NCBI GenBank assembly: GCA_002084865.1
Contig: NBMG01000060.1
Coordinates: forward strand, 1-15,415
DNA: 15,415 nucleotides
From: Candidatus Atribacteria bacterium 4572_76
Lineage (GTDB): Bacteria > Atribacterota > Phoenicimicrobiia > Phoenicimicrobiales > Phoenicimicrobiaceae
Direction: 5' to 3'
The notes beneath the pieces are model-generated. The model did not search any database. It was not told the origin of the DNA and was given only the letters and a program-made list of their open reading frames with translations. Made by a program: the position numbers and the translations under genes. Shown in pieces: positions 1-8,670 of this stretch (position 1 is the stretch's first letter; each line of letters starts with the position of its first letter).

Positions 1-8
1 ATAATATT

Positions 9-48
9 TATTTACTTTATTAGGTCATTTTAACCTAAAAAGTAAATA
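9..48. other. Imperfect AT-rich hairpin at the window edge
   Basis: Bases 9-18 pair with 39-48 (10 bp) and bases 20-25 pair with 33-38 (6 bp). A19 is bulged and the loop is 7 nt (26-32). No clean T-tract follows, so it is not a textbook intrinsic terminator. It may end a gene lying upstream of the window or sit in the leader of the TRAP operon. The rest of 1-184 holds no gene that I can support. Confidence 0.5.
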
Positions 49-184
49 TGGATAAAAAACACTTAACACAGATTTGCTGAACGAAAATAATTAAAAAATG
101 GGAGGTGAGGTATCGGCCTATAAGATATTTGCTCTTAGTTAGTATATAAGATTAAATTTCAAAAATTAAAAGGAGAATCTATTA

Positions 185-1153
185 ATGTTAAAAAGTAAGA
201 CAATATTAGTTTTAGTATTAGCAATTAGTTTAGTAATGGGAATGTTTGGTTTTGGGATGGCTGCTGAAAGACAATTTGTAGCTATTGCTACCGGCGGAAC
301 CGGTGGAACTTATTACCCCTTAGGTGGAGCTTTAGCTCAAATGCTTTCTAATTATGTTGAAGGCTTAATAGTTACCGCTCAATCAGGGAATGCTTCTGTG
401 GCAAATTGTAATTTAATCAGCAGAGGACAGATTGAAACCGCTTTTTCACAAGCTAATACCACTTACTGGAGCTATAGCGCAACGGGGATATTAAAAGATG
501 CACAACCGATTACTAATTTAAGGGGTATTGCTTCTTTATACCCGGAAACTATTCATATAGTTGCTACCAAGGCTTCCGGAATTAAAAGCATAGAGGATCT
601 CAAAGGGAAGAAAGTCGGAGTGGGTGCACCTAACAGCGGAACTGCTGCTGATGCTGAAATAATATTAAATGCCCATGGTATTACCTTTGATGATATCCAG
701 GCAGATTTTTTAAGCTTCAATGAAGTTGCTCAACGTTTGATCGATGGGCAAATAGATGCCGGATTTACCACTGCTGGTTTCCCTACTTCCAGTATCATTA
801 ATATAGCTACCAAAAGAGATATTGTATTGGTTCCTATTAGTGCAGAAAAGATAAAAGAATTAGTTGAAGCTATTCCTTATTACGGTGCTACAGTTATCCC
901 TGGCGGACTGTATAAAGGCGTAGATGAAGATGTTCCAGCCCTTGCTACACCCGCTTTATGGATCTGTGATGCCAAACTATCCCCTACCTTAGTCTACAAA
1001 ATGACTAAGGCTTTATGGGAACACCGAGATGTATTGGAAAAAGTACATTCTCAAGGCAAAAATATTACTTTGGAAACTGCCCTTGACGGTATAGGAATAC
1101 CTTTACATCCGGGTGCAGAATTATACTACAAAGAAGTCGGCTTGATTAAATAA
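185..1153 (+). CDS. TAXI-family TRAP transporter solute-binding protein
   Basis: Extracytoplasmic binding protein of a tripartite (TRAP) transporter, which captures a small organic solute and hands it to the membrane permease. The 322 residues match the usual TAXI-family length. Residues 1-27 form a signal peptide: Lys at 3 and 5, a hydrophobic core, then a GMAA cleavage region. The mature N-terminus carries the family motif TGGTGGTYYPLGG (36-48), followed by the typical SIEDLKGKKVGVGAPNSG-like stretch. There is no lipobox cysteine. The ATG at 185 follows AGGAG (171-175) at 9 nt spacing. DUF1850 and fused-permease genes follow, the standard partners of TAXI proteins. The substrate cannot be read from sequence; glutamate and related acids are known for some family members. 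Family assignment is firm, substrate unknown. Confidence 0.95.
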   Translation: MLKSKTILVLVLAISLVMGMFGFGMAAERQFVAIATGGTGGTYYPLGGALAQMLSNYVEGLIVTAQSGNASVANCNLISRGQIETAFSQANTTYWSYSATGILKDAQPITNLRGIASLYPETIHIVATKASGIKSIEDLKGKKVGVGAPNSGTAADAEIILNAHGITFDDIQADFLSFNEVAQRLIDGQIDAGFTTAGFPTSSIINIATKRDIVLVPISAEKIKELVEAIPYYGATVIPGGLYKGVDEDVPALATPALWICDAKLSPTLVYKMTKALWEHRDVLEKVHSQGKNITLETALDGIGIPLHPGAELYYKEVGLIK

Positions 1154-1170
1154 GATTAGGAAAGTAAAAT

Positions 1171-1211
1171 CCGGGTACCGTAAGATGAGAATATTTCTCT
1201 ATGGTACCCGG
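1171..1211 (+). terminator. Strong intercistronic hairpin after the TAXI gene
   Basis: CCGGGTACCGTA (1171-1182) pairs with TATGGTACCCGG (1200-1211), including one G-T pair. Above a four-base bulge (1183-1186) the stem continues with GAGAA (1187-1191) pairing TTCTC (1195-1199) around a TAT loop, about 17 bp in all. No T-run follows. I therefore read it as an RNA-stabilising or partial-termination structure that lets the binding protein be made in excess over the permease, as described for malE-type operons. That role is inference. Confidence 0.7.
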
Positions 1212-1300
1212 AATTAATATACTAGTCCTTAGCTTGAAATACAATATACAAGATAAACTAATTAAATAATCAATTCTAATAATTTATTAATAAATTAACT

Positions 1301-1810
1301 ATGCTAAAGAAAAAATATTTTGCACAATTTGGATTATTTATTGTAATAATTATAATTATTATATTATTTTTTATCCCCGTATACACCCTGGAACTAAAGT
1401 CTTTTCCTGACGGAGAAGTAATTTATGAACGGAAAATTCAACCCGGGGATGAATTTATTTTAAAATATACTCACTCTGTAGCCCTGACTCCCGTATGGGA
1501 GATATTTATCATTGATAAAGATTATCAGATTGTATTAATTGAAACTGATTTTTTCGATCACGGAGCCGGGCTCCCTTATACCACTTTTGAAAATGAAATA
1601 TTTGTAGAAGAAGAGGGTAGATTTAAAATAAAAAATATGCACAGGATTATACCTACCCCAATTTATTATAGAATTGGAGCGGTAAGAGAAAATATTTTCT
1701 ATTTTAAAGGAGAAGAAATTAATTTATCTTCATTAGTAGGGGATAGATTGCTAACCCTTAAAGTAGATAGGAATAATTTGTTTAATTATCTTATAGGAGG
1801 AAGCTTATAA
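1301..1810 (+). CDS. DUF1850 domain protein, TRAP-associated
   Basis: Protein of 169 residues with one strongly hydrophobic segment (about 10-28), probably an N-terminal membrane anchor or uncleaved signal, followed by a small extracytoplasmic domain. The DUF1850 signature YTHSVALTPVWE lies at 57-68, and a later FFDHGAGLPY stretch also fits the family. DUF1850 genes commonly sit between TAXI binding proteins and fused TRAP permeases, as here, but their biochemical role is not established. The stop codon abuts the ATG of the permease gene at 1811, so the two are likely co-translated. No clear Shine-Dalgarno precedes the ATG at 1301. The start is accepted because the hydrophobic segment begins right after it and no better in-frame start is evident. 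Confidence 0.88.
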   Translation: MLKKKYFAQFGLFIVIIIIIILFFIPVYTLELKSFPDGEVIYERKIQPGDEFILKYTHSVALTPVWEIFIIDKDYQIVLIETDFFDHGAGLPYTTFENEIFVEEEGRFKIKNMHRIIPTPIYYRIGAVRENIFYFKGEEINLSSLVGDRLLTLKVDRNNLFNYLIGGSL

Positions 1811-3763
1811 ATGGCTGAAAATATGAAAACTGGAAATAAAGAAATTGATGTTCAGAAACTTATGGAACAATATGATTCAGAATCGAGAATAAGAAGGCCT
1901 TTGGGAATTATGGCTATTATTATTTCTATTATTGCTATATCTTTTTCGGCTTTCCAATTTTATACAGGAGGATTTGGTCTGCTTTTAGCTCTAAAGCAGA
2001 GAGCATTCCATCTGGCTTTTACTTTATGTTTAGCATTTCTTATTTACCCCGGTAGTAAAAAAAGTTTTGATAAAAATAAAGAAAAAATACCTTTTCTGGA
2101 TATAATTCTGGCTATATTGGGAGCTGGGGTATGTTATTATTTGGTTGTATTTTACAATGATATGGTAATACGCTCCGGTCTACCCACTACACTCGATTTA
2201 ATAGTGGGCGGTCTGACTATTATATTAGTCCTGGAAGCAACTCGTAGAATTATCGGTTCAGCTCTTCCTATAGTGGTAACTGTATTTTTATTATATTCAT
2301 ATTTCGGACAGATAATGCCGGGATTCTTCGCTCATCGAGGATACTCATTGGAAAGAATAATAGAGCATTTATATTCGGGGACAGAAGGGATATTCGGTAT
2401 TCCTTTAGGGGTATCAGCTTCTTTCGTTTTTCTTTTTATTCTGTTCGGCGCGGTTTTAAATAAGACTGGAATGGGTAAGTTTTTTATCGATGTGGCTATG
2501 GCTCTTGCTGGTCATACCACCGGTGGTCCGGCAAAAGTTGCGGTTATAGCCAGTGGATTTATGGGCTCTATAAATGGAAGCTCAGTAGCTAATACGGTAA
2601 CTACCGGTAGTTTTACCATTCCTTTAATGAAGAGCATAGGTTACCGAAAGGATTTTGCCGGAGCAGTAGAGGCTGCTGCCTCTACCGGCGGACAGATATT
2701 ACCTCCGGTGATGGGAGCAGCTGCCTTTGTAATGGCGGAATTTTTAGGGATTCCCTATATCAGAATTGCTGCTGCGGCAGCTATTCCAGCTGTCATATAT
2801 TATATTGCCGTTATGACAATGGTTCATCTGGAAGCTTGTAAACACGGGTTAAAAGGTCTTCCTAAAGAGCAGCTTCCCAAATTAGGCAAAGTAGTGAAGG
2901 CCAGGGGTCATTTAATTATCCCCATAATTGGTTTGGTTTATTTGTTGGTTAGAGGGTATACTCCATTATTCTCTGCTTTTTGGGCAATTGTCATGAGCCT
3001 GGCTATAAGTATGGTGAAATCCGAGACTCGTTTAAATTTAAAAAAATTGGGTGAAGCCTTTGAAGATGGTGCCAAGAGCGCCTTAGGGGTAGCAGCGGCT
3101 TGTGCCTGTGCCGGAATGGTAGTAGGAGCGGTAACTCTTACCGGTTTAGGATTAAAGATTGCCAACGGACTGGTGATGTTGGGTGGCGGTAATCTTATGC
3201 TAACCCTCTTCTTCACTATGATTGCCTCAATTTTATTAGGAATGGGACTCCCCACCACAGCCAAATATATAATTCTATCGATTATGGCTGCCCCTGCTCT
3301 GGTTGACTTGGGGGTACAACCTTTAGCTGCCCATCTATTTATCCTTTACTTTGGAGTAATCGCTGATCTTACCCCGCCGGTGGCGGTAGCTGCTTATGCC
3401 GGGGCAGGAATATCCGGCGGTAATTCCATGAAGACCGGCTTTATTGCCGTAAGATTAGCAGTAGCGGGATTTATGATTCCCTATCTTTTCGCCCTTGATC
3501 CCGGACTGTTATTTATAAATAGCACAATTGGACATACTTTATTATTAATTATTACTGCTTTGGCCGGGGTGTTAGCCTTGGGAGCAGCAGCTGGCGGATA
3601 TTTGTTTGACCATACCAGGATATATGAAAGAGTTATATTAATGATTAGTGCACTTGCCCTATTAACACCCGGATTATTAACTGATAGTGTAGGTATTGTC
3701 TTATTAGCAGGAGTAATAATAGCACAGAAGATGAGAATATCCAAGAAAGTTGAATTGGCATAG
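1811..3763 (+). CDS. TRAP transporter permease, fused 4TM/12TM (DctQ-DctM type)
   Basis: Membrane component of the TRAP transporter, with the small (DctQ-like) and large (DctM-like) subunits in one 650-residue chain, the usual length for TAXI systems. It uses an ion gradient to import the solute delivered by the binding protein. About residues 30-170 supply the four-helix part; the DctM part follows. Conserved signatures are GSINGSSVANT (about 251-261), EAAASTGGQILPPVMGA downstream of it, GMGLPTTAKYI (about 477) and ADLTPPVAVAAYAGAG (about 518). The ATG at 1811 follows TAGGAGG (1794-1800) at 10 nt and touches the DUF1850 stop. The reading frame is intact from end to end, unlike three later genes in this window. 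The last 70 residues are hydrophobic helices typical of this fusion class. Confidence 0.95.
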   Translation: MAENMKTGNKEIDVQKLMEQYDSESRIRRPLGIMAIIISIIAISFSAFQFYTGGFGLLLALKQRAFHLAFTLCLAFLIYPGSKKSFDKNKEKIPFLDIILAILGAGVCYYLVVFYNDMVIRSGLPTTLDLIVGGLTIILVLEATRRIIGSALPIVVTVFLLYSYFGQIMPGFFAHRGYSLERIIEHLYSGTEGIFGIPLGVSASFVFLFILFGAVLNKTGMGKFFIDVAMALAGHTTGGPAKVAVIASGFMGSINGSSVANTVTTGSFTIPLMKSIGYRKDFAGAVEAAASTGGQILPPVMGAAAFVMAEFLGIPYIRIAAAAAIPAVIYYIAVMTMVHLEACKHGLKGLPKEQLPKLGKVVKARGHLIIPIIGLVYLLVRGYTPLFSAFWAIVMSLAISMVKSETRLNLKKLGEAFEDGAKSALGVAAACACAGMVVGAVTLTGLGLKIANGLVMLGGGNLMLTLFFTMIASILLGMGLPTTAKYIILSIMAAPALVDLGVQPLAAHLFILYFGVIADLTPPVAVAAYAGAGISGGNSMKTGFIAVRLAVAGFMIPYLFALDPGLLFINSTIGHTLLLIITALAGVLALGAAAGGYLFDHTRIYERVILMISALALLTPGLLTDSVGIVLLAGVIIAQKMRISKKVELA

Positions 3764-3824
3764 TATAATTAAAAATAAGCTGTATTAATTTTGATTTTTG
3801 GTAATTTTGTAAATTATAAAAATT

Positions 3825-3882
3825 GTTAGATTGGGAATCTAAAAAGTTCAATTATTGTTGATATTTAGATTCCTAATCTAAC
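3825..3882. repeat. 19-bp inverted repeat whose arms are themselves dyads
   Basis: GTTAGATTGGGAATCTAAA (3825-3843) pairs with 3864-3882, 18 of 19 positions Watson-Crick plus one G-T, around a 20-nt loop. Each arm is also its own small hairpin: TTAGATT/AATCTAA with loop GGG (3826-3842) and with loop CCT (3865-3881). The dyad centres are 39 bp apart. No T-tract follows. It lies in the 218-base gap between the TRAP operon and the hlyC-like gene. It could be a terminator-like RNA structure or a pair of operators; no other feature was found in the gap. Confidence 0.65.
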
Positions 3883-3981
3883 TAATTAAAAATAGACGTA
3901 TTATCTGGTCTAAATTAATAAAAATGGTCGATATTTCAGAATATACTTGACGGTTTTTTAAAAAGTTGCGGTGATTATTTT

Positions 3982-5239
3982 TTGGATGACCCCCTTAATT
4001 TAATAATATTGATATTTGAAGTTATCACTTTGTTAGGTTTTATAATATTATCTGCCTTTTTTTCCGGCACAGAGACCGCTCTATTCTCGCTTAATAAGCT
4101 GCAATTAAAAAAAATGCAAAAAGAAGAAGAGGATAATTGGCGGATAAAATCAATTATCAGACTACTTGATGACCCCCAAAGAACATTAATCTCTATTTTA
4201 ATCGGGAATATGTTCGTAAACATTTCTGCCTCCTCTTTGGCCACTTATTTAGCCATAAAACTTATCGGAAATATAGGCATAGGTATAGCCAGTGGAACAA
4301 TGATTTTTATCATACTTGTTTTCGGAGAGATTGTCCCGAAATCATTGGCTGTGGCCAATGCCGAGGTTATTTCCAAAAGAGTTGCTAGACCGATAGAAAT
4401 AATTTCCACCGGGTTATTCCCCTTAATTAAATTTTTTAAAGTAATAATTAGTGCTATATATTTCTTTATTGGTAAAAAAAGCCTTAAAGAGAAAAAGGAG
4501 ATTACCGAAAAAGATTTGATAACCCTGATAGATGCCGGCAAGGATGAAGGGGTGATAGAAGAGGAAGAAAAGGAGATGATCAGAAATATATTTGAATTTA
4601 GCGATACTATGGTCAAAGAAGTAATGATACCCCGGGTAGATATGGCCTGCATCTCCTCTGATACTAAGTTAGATTCAATATTAAAATTGATTAAAAAAAT
4701 GGGGCATTCGAGAATCCCGGTATATGAAGAAACAGTAGACAATATTATCGGAATATTGTATGCTAAAGATCTTTTAGGTATATACCGGCAATGGTATACT
4801 TCAAAGGAGAAGTGTGATTTAAAGAGGATAATAAGGGAGCCTTACTTTGTTCCGGAAAACAAAAAAATAGATGAACTACTGGATATTTTTCAGAAAGACA
4901 GAATTCAAATTGCCATTAGTAGGCGAGATAATTGATGAATACGATAAAGAGATAAAATTGTTTGAAATAGCTGAGGATAATACGGTCATTGTTGATGCAA
5001 TAATAGGTATTGAAGAGATTAATGAAATTCTAAACATCGAAATACCGGAAAATGGTTTCGAGACTCTGGGTGGCTTTATTTTTGACCTATTGGGCAGGGT
5101 GCCCAGGAAGGGTGAAAAGATAAAGTATCAGAATTGCCAAATAATAATAGAACAGGTAGTAAAAAACAGGATTAGAAGGGTAAAGATAATAAAAGAAATA
5201 CCGCAGACTGAAAATAATATTTCGGGTAAAGATGGATAG
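3982..5239 (+). pseudogene. HlyC/CorC-family CNNM-CBS membrane protein, interrupted by an internal deletion and frameshift
   Basis: The intact family has an N-terminal CNNM transmembrane domain, a CBS pair and a C-terminal CorC domain, and is linked to divalent cation efflux or resistance. The first frame (3982-4935) gives the CNNM part (FFSGTETALFSLNKLQL near 27-43) and CBS1 (VMIPR at 214, GHSRIPVYE). It reaches FQKDRIQIAI and then runs out as SRRDN-stop. The second frame resumes at about 4916 with LVGEIIDEYDKEIKLFEI and a complete CorC domain (GGFIFDLLGRVPRKGE) to 5239. Compared with the family and the paralogue downstream, about 20 residues (the VVDEYGGTxGxVTxEDLLEE block of CBS2) are missing, a loss of 3n+2 bases, probably near 62. 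The start is TTG at 3982, supported by GGTGA (3970-3974) 7 nt upstream. Decay or artefact cannot be told apart from sequence alone. Confidence 0.88.
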
Positions 5240-5253
5240 GAGGTAAGGAAATT

Positions 5254-6279
5254 TTGACAGAATGGTGGGTTAAAGTCAGTCCTTTTATATTGTTTATGTG
5301 TATATTTATTGCTGCTTTTTTTTCCGGTGCGGAAACCGCAGTTATCTCTACTAGCAAACTGCATCTTAAATATTTAGCCAAGAGAGGGGATAAAAAGGCC
5401 ATAATAGTGCATAATTTAATTAAAAAACCCGATAAATTTTTAAGGGTGGTTTTGATCGGAACCAATATAGCAGTAATCGTATCTTCTACAGTTTCGTCTG
5501 CTCTGGCACTGTATATATGGGGTGATAGGGGAGTTACTATTTCAATATTGCTTACTACTCTAATAATTTTAGTTTTTTGTGAGATAATTCCTAAAACTAT
5601 TGCTCAAAATAATTCACAAAAAATTTCGCTTAAGGCAGCTAGTTGTTTAAAAATTGCCTCTTACATCCTTTATCCTCTGGAAGTCTTTTTCAGTTGGGTA
5701 TCAAGCTTTATCATTAGAATCTTTAGTGGCAAGAAGTTTGTACCTCAAATGGCTTTTTTCACTAAAAAAGATTTAAAATTATTATTTGAAGTTGGCGAAA
5801 AGGAAGGTGCGTTAGAGAAAAAGGAAAAGAGCATGATTGAGAGAATTTTAAATTTAAATGATATTTTTATTAAGGATGTAATGATACCCCAAAAATATAT
5901 GGTAGCCGCCGAAGAAAATACTTGCGTAGAGGAAGCTATAAAATTAATGAACAGAGAAGGTCTTTCCAGGATACCGGTTTATAAGAATAATATAAATAAT
6001 GTCATAGGTTTTATTTACGCCAAAGACTTCCTAATGGGAGATTTAGAAAAGAAATTAAGTAAAAGTATAAAATTATTAGGTTTAATCCATCCGCCTTACT
6101 CGGTTTCAGAAGATAAAAGAGTTACTACTCTCCTGAAAGAATTTCAGAGAAAGAAAGTTCACATCGCGGTAGTAATTGACAAAGATAAGAAAATATCCGG
6201 AGTAGTTACCATAGAAGATTTATTAGAGGAAATATTCGGAGAGATAGAAGATGAATTTGATAAAACCAAAAAATTATGA
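5254..6279 (+). CDS. CNNM/CBS domain membrane protein (HlyC/CorC family), lacking the CorC domain
   Basis: Paralogue of the preceding gene, 341 residues. The CNNM domain covers about 1-180, with FFSGAETAVISTSKLHLKYL near 22-41 and the EIIPKTIAQ motif. A CBS pair follows: VMIPQ at 209, GLSRIPVYKNNINNVIGFIYAKDFL, then HIAVVIDKDKKISGVVTIED. It ends soon after GEIEDEFD, where most relatives continue with an 80-residue CorC domain. I see no trace of that domain in any frame before the next gene. The TTG start at 5254 is supported by AGGAGG (5238-5243) 10 nt upstream, only 14 bases after the previous stop, so the pair is probably one transcript. Likely role is ion transport or cation homeostasis at the membrane; substrate unknown. 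Confidence 0.9.
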   Translation: MTEWWVKVSPFILFMCIFIAAFFSGAETAVISTSKLHLKYLAKRGDKKAIIVHNLIKKPDKFLRVVLIGTNIAVIVSSTVSSALALYIWGDRGVTISILLTTLIILVFCEIIPKTIAQNNSQKISLKAASCLKIASYILYPLEVFFSWVSSFIIRIFSGKKFVPQMAFFTKKDLKLLFEVGEKEGALEKKEKSMIERILNLNDIFIKDVMIPQKYMVAAEENTCVEEAIKLMNREGLSRIPVYKNNINNVIGFIYAKDFLMGDLEKKLSKSIKLLGLIHPPYSVSEDKRVTTLLKEFQRKKVHIAVVIDKDKKISGVVTIEDLLEEIFGEIEDEFDKTKKL

Positions 6280-6321
6280 AATAATTTAAAAACTAAAGAA
6301 AAAGAAGAAAGAGGATAAATT

Positions 6322-7266
6322 ATGAAGAAAGAGATGTTGAATAAATCATTTTTCCGGAGGTTTGTATTGTTATTTTTTATTTTATTTACCTGTCTTAACA
6401 TAAATAATAATATTTACGCCACCGGTACTATTACTCCAAGACCCATAGCTATAATGATCGGTAATTCTCCCGAAGAAGTAATTCACCAAACGGGCTTAAA
6501 TAAAGCAGATATAGTCTATGAAGCGAATGTAGAGTACCCTTTTACCAGATTGATGACTATATTTAATAATAGTGATGAAGCCATAGTAGGGCCGGTCAGA
6601 AGCAGCCGGTATTATTTTTCCAGATTGGCTGTAGAGTGGTCTGCCATCTTTGCTCACTGTGGAGGGCAAAGCTTAAAGAACGAAAGAATGGTTAATTTAG
6701 ACCAGATGCTTTATCCTTCCCCTTATTGGCGGGATAAAAATATCGGAGGATGGATAAATCTTTTTACTAAAACCCAAAATATAAGAGAGAAGAGCAGGAA
6801 AATGGGTTTTCAGGAGAAGGTAAATTTAGATAACCATTTACTCAATCTAAGAACACTCAATTTATCAGGAGGGAATATCACCAGAATATCTATTAAATAT
6901 AATCAAAAATATACCATATCTTACGAGTATAAAGCTAGTACCAATACTTATTTAAGGTATATAAATTCTAAACCTCATCAAGATAGTAAAACTTTCGATC
7001 AAATAGCTGTTTCCAATATAATAATCCAATATGTCCCGATTAAAAAAATTTCCGGCGATAAAGAGGGAAGGCTGGAAGTAGAGGTGGTTGGAGAAGGCAT
7101 AGCCAAGGTATTTTACGGAGGTAATTATTATTTAACCAAGTGGGTTAAAAAGTCTAAAGACCACCCGACTGTATATTACACTAACCAGGGGAACGTTTTA
7201 AACTTAAATCAGGGAAATATATGGATTCATTTAGTACCGGTGGAAACAAAGGTATGGTTTAAATAA
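6322..7266 (+). CDS. DUF3048 domain secreted protein (YerB-like)
   Basis: Protein of 314 residues. Residues 1-33 form a signal peptide: a basic start, a hydrophobic core VLLFFILFTCLNI, and cleavage probably after IYA. The cysteine in LFTC does not make a good lipobox, although many relatives are lipoproteins. The DUF3048 domain follows with PRPIAIMIGN, GLNKADIVYEANVEYPFTRL and the invariant-looking GPVRSSRYYF (from 90), then FAHCGG and YWRDK. The C-terminal half carries the paired domain ending in VPVETKVWF. The biochemical function is not known; Bacillus YerB is the named relative. The ATG at 6322 follows GAGG (6311-6314) and starts 42 bases after the CNNM/CBS gene. The frame is intact and the length is normal. 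Confidence 0.88.
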   Translation: MKKEMLNKSFFRRFVLLFFILFTCLNINNNIYATGTITPRPIAIMIGNSPEEVIHQTGLNKADIVYEANVEYPFTRLMTIFNNSDEAIVGPVRSSRYYFSRLAVEWSAIFAHCGGQSLKNERMVNLDQMLYPSPYWRDKNIGGWINLFTKTQNIREKSRKMGFQEKVNLDNHLLNLRTLNLSGGNITRISIKYNQKYTISYEYKASTNTYLRYINSKPHQDSKTFDQIAVSNIIIQYVPIKKISGDKEGRLEVEVVGEGIAKVFYGGNYYLTKWVKKSKDHPTVYYTNQGNVLNLNQGNIWIHLVPVETKVWFK

Positions 7267-7323
7267 GAAAGGAAAAAACCAGGGAACGGTCTTTTGTAAG
7301 GAAAAAAGGAAGGTGAAAGTGCT

Positions 7324-7722
7324 GTGAAAGAAGAATTTAAAAAATTAATTAAAGAAGCAGAAAAGGCCAGAAAAAGGGCCTATACCCCCTATTCTAAATT
7401 TCAGGTGGGAGCTGCCGTTCTCTGTGCTGATGGCAAAATATTTACCGGCTGTAATATTGAGAACGCATCTTTTGGTCTGGCTGTATGTGCAGAAAGAGTG
7501 GCTATTTTTAAAGCTATTTCCGAGGGCTCAACTAAATTTGAAGCTATCGCGGTTATTGGTGATACAGATAAACCCTGTTCTCCCTGTGGTGCCTGTCGAC
7601 AGGTAATATCAGAATTTGGGGAAGATATCCCTTTGATTATGGCGAATTTAAAGGGAGATTTTAAGATTAAAAAGATAAAAGAATTGCTTCCCGAAGCATT
7701 CGGCAAAAACGATCTTTTATAG
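7324..7722 (+). CDS. cdd: Cytidine deaminase
   Basis: Cytosolic enzyme of pyrimidine salvage that deaminates cytidine and deoxycytidine to uridine and deoxyuridine. The 132 residues match the short homotetrameric class. Visible motifs are YTPYSKFQVGAAV (20-32), the substrate-binding FTGCNIENASFG (40-51), the catalytic CAE (C55-A56-E57, where E57 is the proton shuttle) and PCGACR (87-92), giving zinc ligands C55, C88 and C91. The start is GTG at 7324, preceded by AAGGTG. It lies 57 bases after the DUF3048 gene and 18 before recO. The cdd-recO neighbourhood is conserved in Firmicutes, where era usually lies between them; era is absent here. Confidence 0.97.
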   Translation: MKEEFKKLIKEAEKARKRAYTPYSKFQVGAAVLCADGKIFTGCNIENASFGLAVCAERVAIFKAISEGSTKFEAIAVIGDTDKPCSPCGACRQVISEFGEDIPLIMANLKGDFKIKKIKELLPEAFGKNDLL

Positions 7723-7740
7723 CGGAGATTATCTGATAGT

Positions 7741-8484
7741 ATGTTGTATAAAACAGAAGGTATAGTCTTAAAGAGTATGGAATATGAAGAAGCCGATAAG
7801 ATTGTTACTATATTCACCAAAGATTGCGGTAAGATCACCGCCATTGCCAAAGGAGTTCGGAAGACAAAAAGTAAATTCGGAAGCAGTTTGGAAATATTAA
7901 CTCACTCTATCTTTTTATTTTATAAAGGCAGAAATATTGATATTGTCAGTCAGAGCGAAATATTAGAATCTTTTTTCTCAACGAGTAAAGAAGTTTTTAA
8001 ATTTGCCTTTGCTGCCAATTGCGTAGAGATAATTAATAAATTAACCGAAGAGCGGGAAATAAATGTCGGTCTGTTTAATTTACTGAAAGAAGTTTTACAT
8101 TATTTAAGGATATCTAATGATCCGAAATTACTGACCCTATCTTTCAAATGGCAAACTATGTCAATTTTAGGATATAGACCCTCCCTTAATCATTGTTGTA
8201 GATGCAATAAAGACATAAAAGACCAAAAAGAGATGTATTTTAATATAAAAGAAGGCGGACTGATATGCAATAATTGTATAGCCGTAGATAAAGAAAGGTG
8301 TGTTAAAGCCTCTCTTTATTTTAATAAATTAGTAAGGAAAATACTGATTACTCCATTATCTACTATATCCAACGCTACCATTCCCGATGAAAGGATGAAA
8401 GAGTTAGAGAAAATAACTGATTTATACATTGCCTATCATTCGGAGAAAAGTTTTAAAACAGATACATTTTTGAAAAATCTTTAG
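7741..8484 (+). CDS. recO: DNA repair protein RecO
   Basis: RecO works with RecR (and RecF) to load RecA onto SSB-coated single-stranded DNA during recombinational repair. The 247 residues match the family. The N-terminal OB fold is seen in MLYKTEGIVLKSMEYEEADKI-type sequence (1-20 region) and GKITAIAKGVRKTKSKFG (about 31-48). The helical middle region leads into a zinc-finger module with cysteines at 152/153, 155, 176 and 179, a version retained in many Firmicutes and absent from some proteobacteria. The ATG at 7741 is chosen because the conserved LYKTEGIVL motif begins there. The upstream GGAG (7724-7727) is a rather distant 13 nt. The stop codon sits in the loop of a 6-bp hairpin (8476-8490). 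Confidence 0.95.
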   Translation: MLYKTEGIVLKSMEYEEADKIVTIFTKDCGKITAIAKGVRKTKSKFGSSLEILTHSIFLFYKGRNIDIVSQSEILESFFSTSKEVFKFAFAANCVEIINKLTEEREINVGLFNLLKEVLHYLRISNDPKLLTLSFKWQTMSILGYRPSLNHCCRCNKDIKDQKEMYFNIKEGGLICNNCIAVDKERCVKASLYFNKLVRKILITPLSTISNATIPDERMKELEKITDLYIAYHSEKSFKTDTFLKNL

Positions 8485-8490
8485 AAGATT

Positions 8491-8546
8491 AGTCGTTAGT
8501 GAATAGTATAGAACTAGCGTAGAGCGTACAGCGTAGAGCGTATAGT
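8491..8546 (+). repeat. Heptanucleotide tandem array 1 (8 units)
   Basis: Reading in sevens gives AGTCGTT, AGTGAAT, AGTATAG, AACTAGC, GTAGAGC, GTACAGC, GTAGAGC, GTATAGT. The middle part is a clean 14-base tandem duplication (8517-8530 and 8531-8544, one mismatch). The period of 7 is exact although the units vary. Confidence 0.8.
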
Positions 8547-8586
8547 AAGAAAAGAAGAAGACAGAATTCAGGAGCCAGAATAAGAT

Positions 8587-8621
8587 AGTATCAAGTATCG
8601 CGTAATTAGTATATAGTGAAG
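8587..8621 (+). repeat. Heptanucleotide tandem array 2 (5 units)
   Basis: Units are AGTATCA, AGTATCG, CGTAATT, AGTATAT, AGTGAAG. The unit is related to that of array 1 and to the reverse complement of array 4. A purine-rich tract follows directly. Confidence 0.75.
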
Positions 8622-8670
8622 AAGAAAGAGAAAAAAGAGCTAAGAATTCATGGTCAGGAATCCGATGTAG

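Noticed and set aside
98..142. Short frame MGGEVSAYKIFALS with internal GGAGGTGAGG
   Set aside because: Only 14 codons, with no supporting ribosome site of its own and no known leader-peptide pattern.
4871..5239. Separate small gene starting at 4871
   Set aside because: Its first residues are an off-frame reading of the hlyC-like gene; only the part from about 4916 is real, as the C-terminus of the broken gene.
2938..5465. Minus-strand open frames opposite the permease and the CNNM/CBS genes
   Set aside because: They are shadows of strongly conserved + strand genes; none has a recognisable family or ribosome site.
8476..8490. AATCTT-TAG-AAGATT hairpin with the recO stop codon in its loop
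   Set aside because: Real symmetry, but only 6 bp, AT-rich and without a T-tract; chance is a sufficient explanation.
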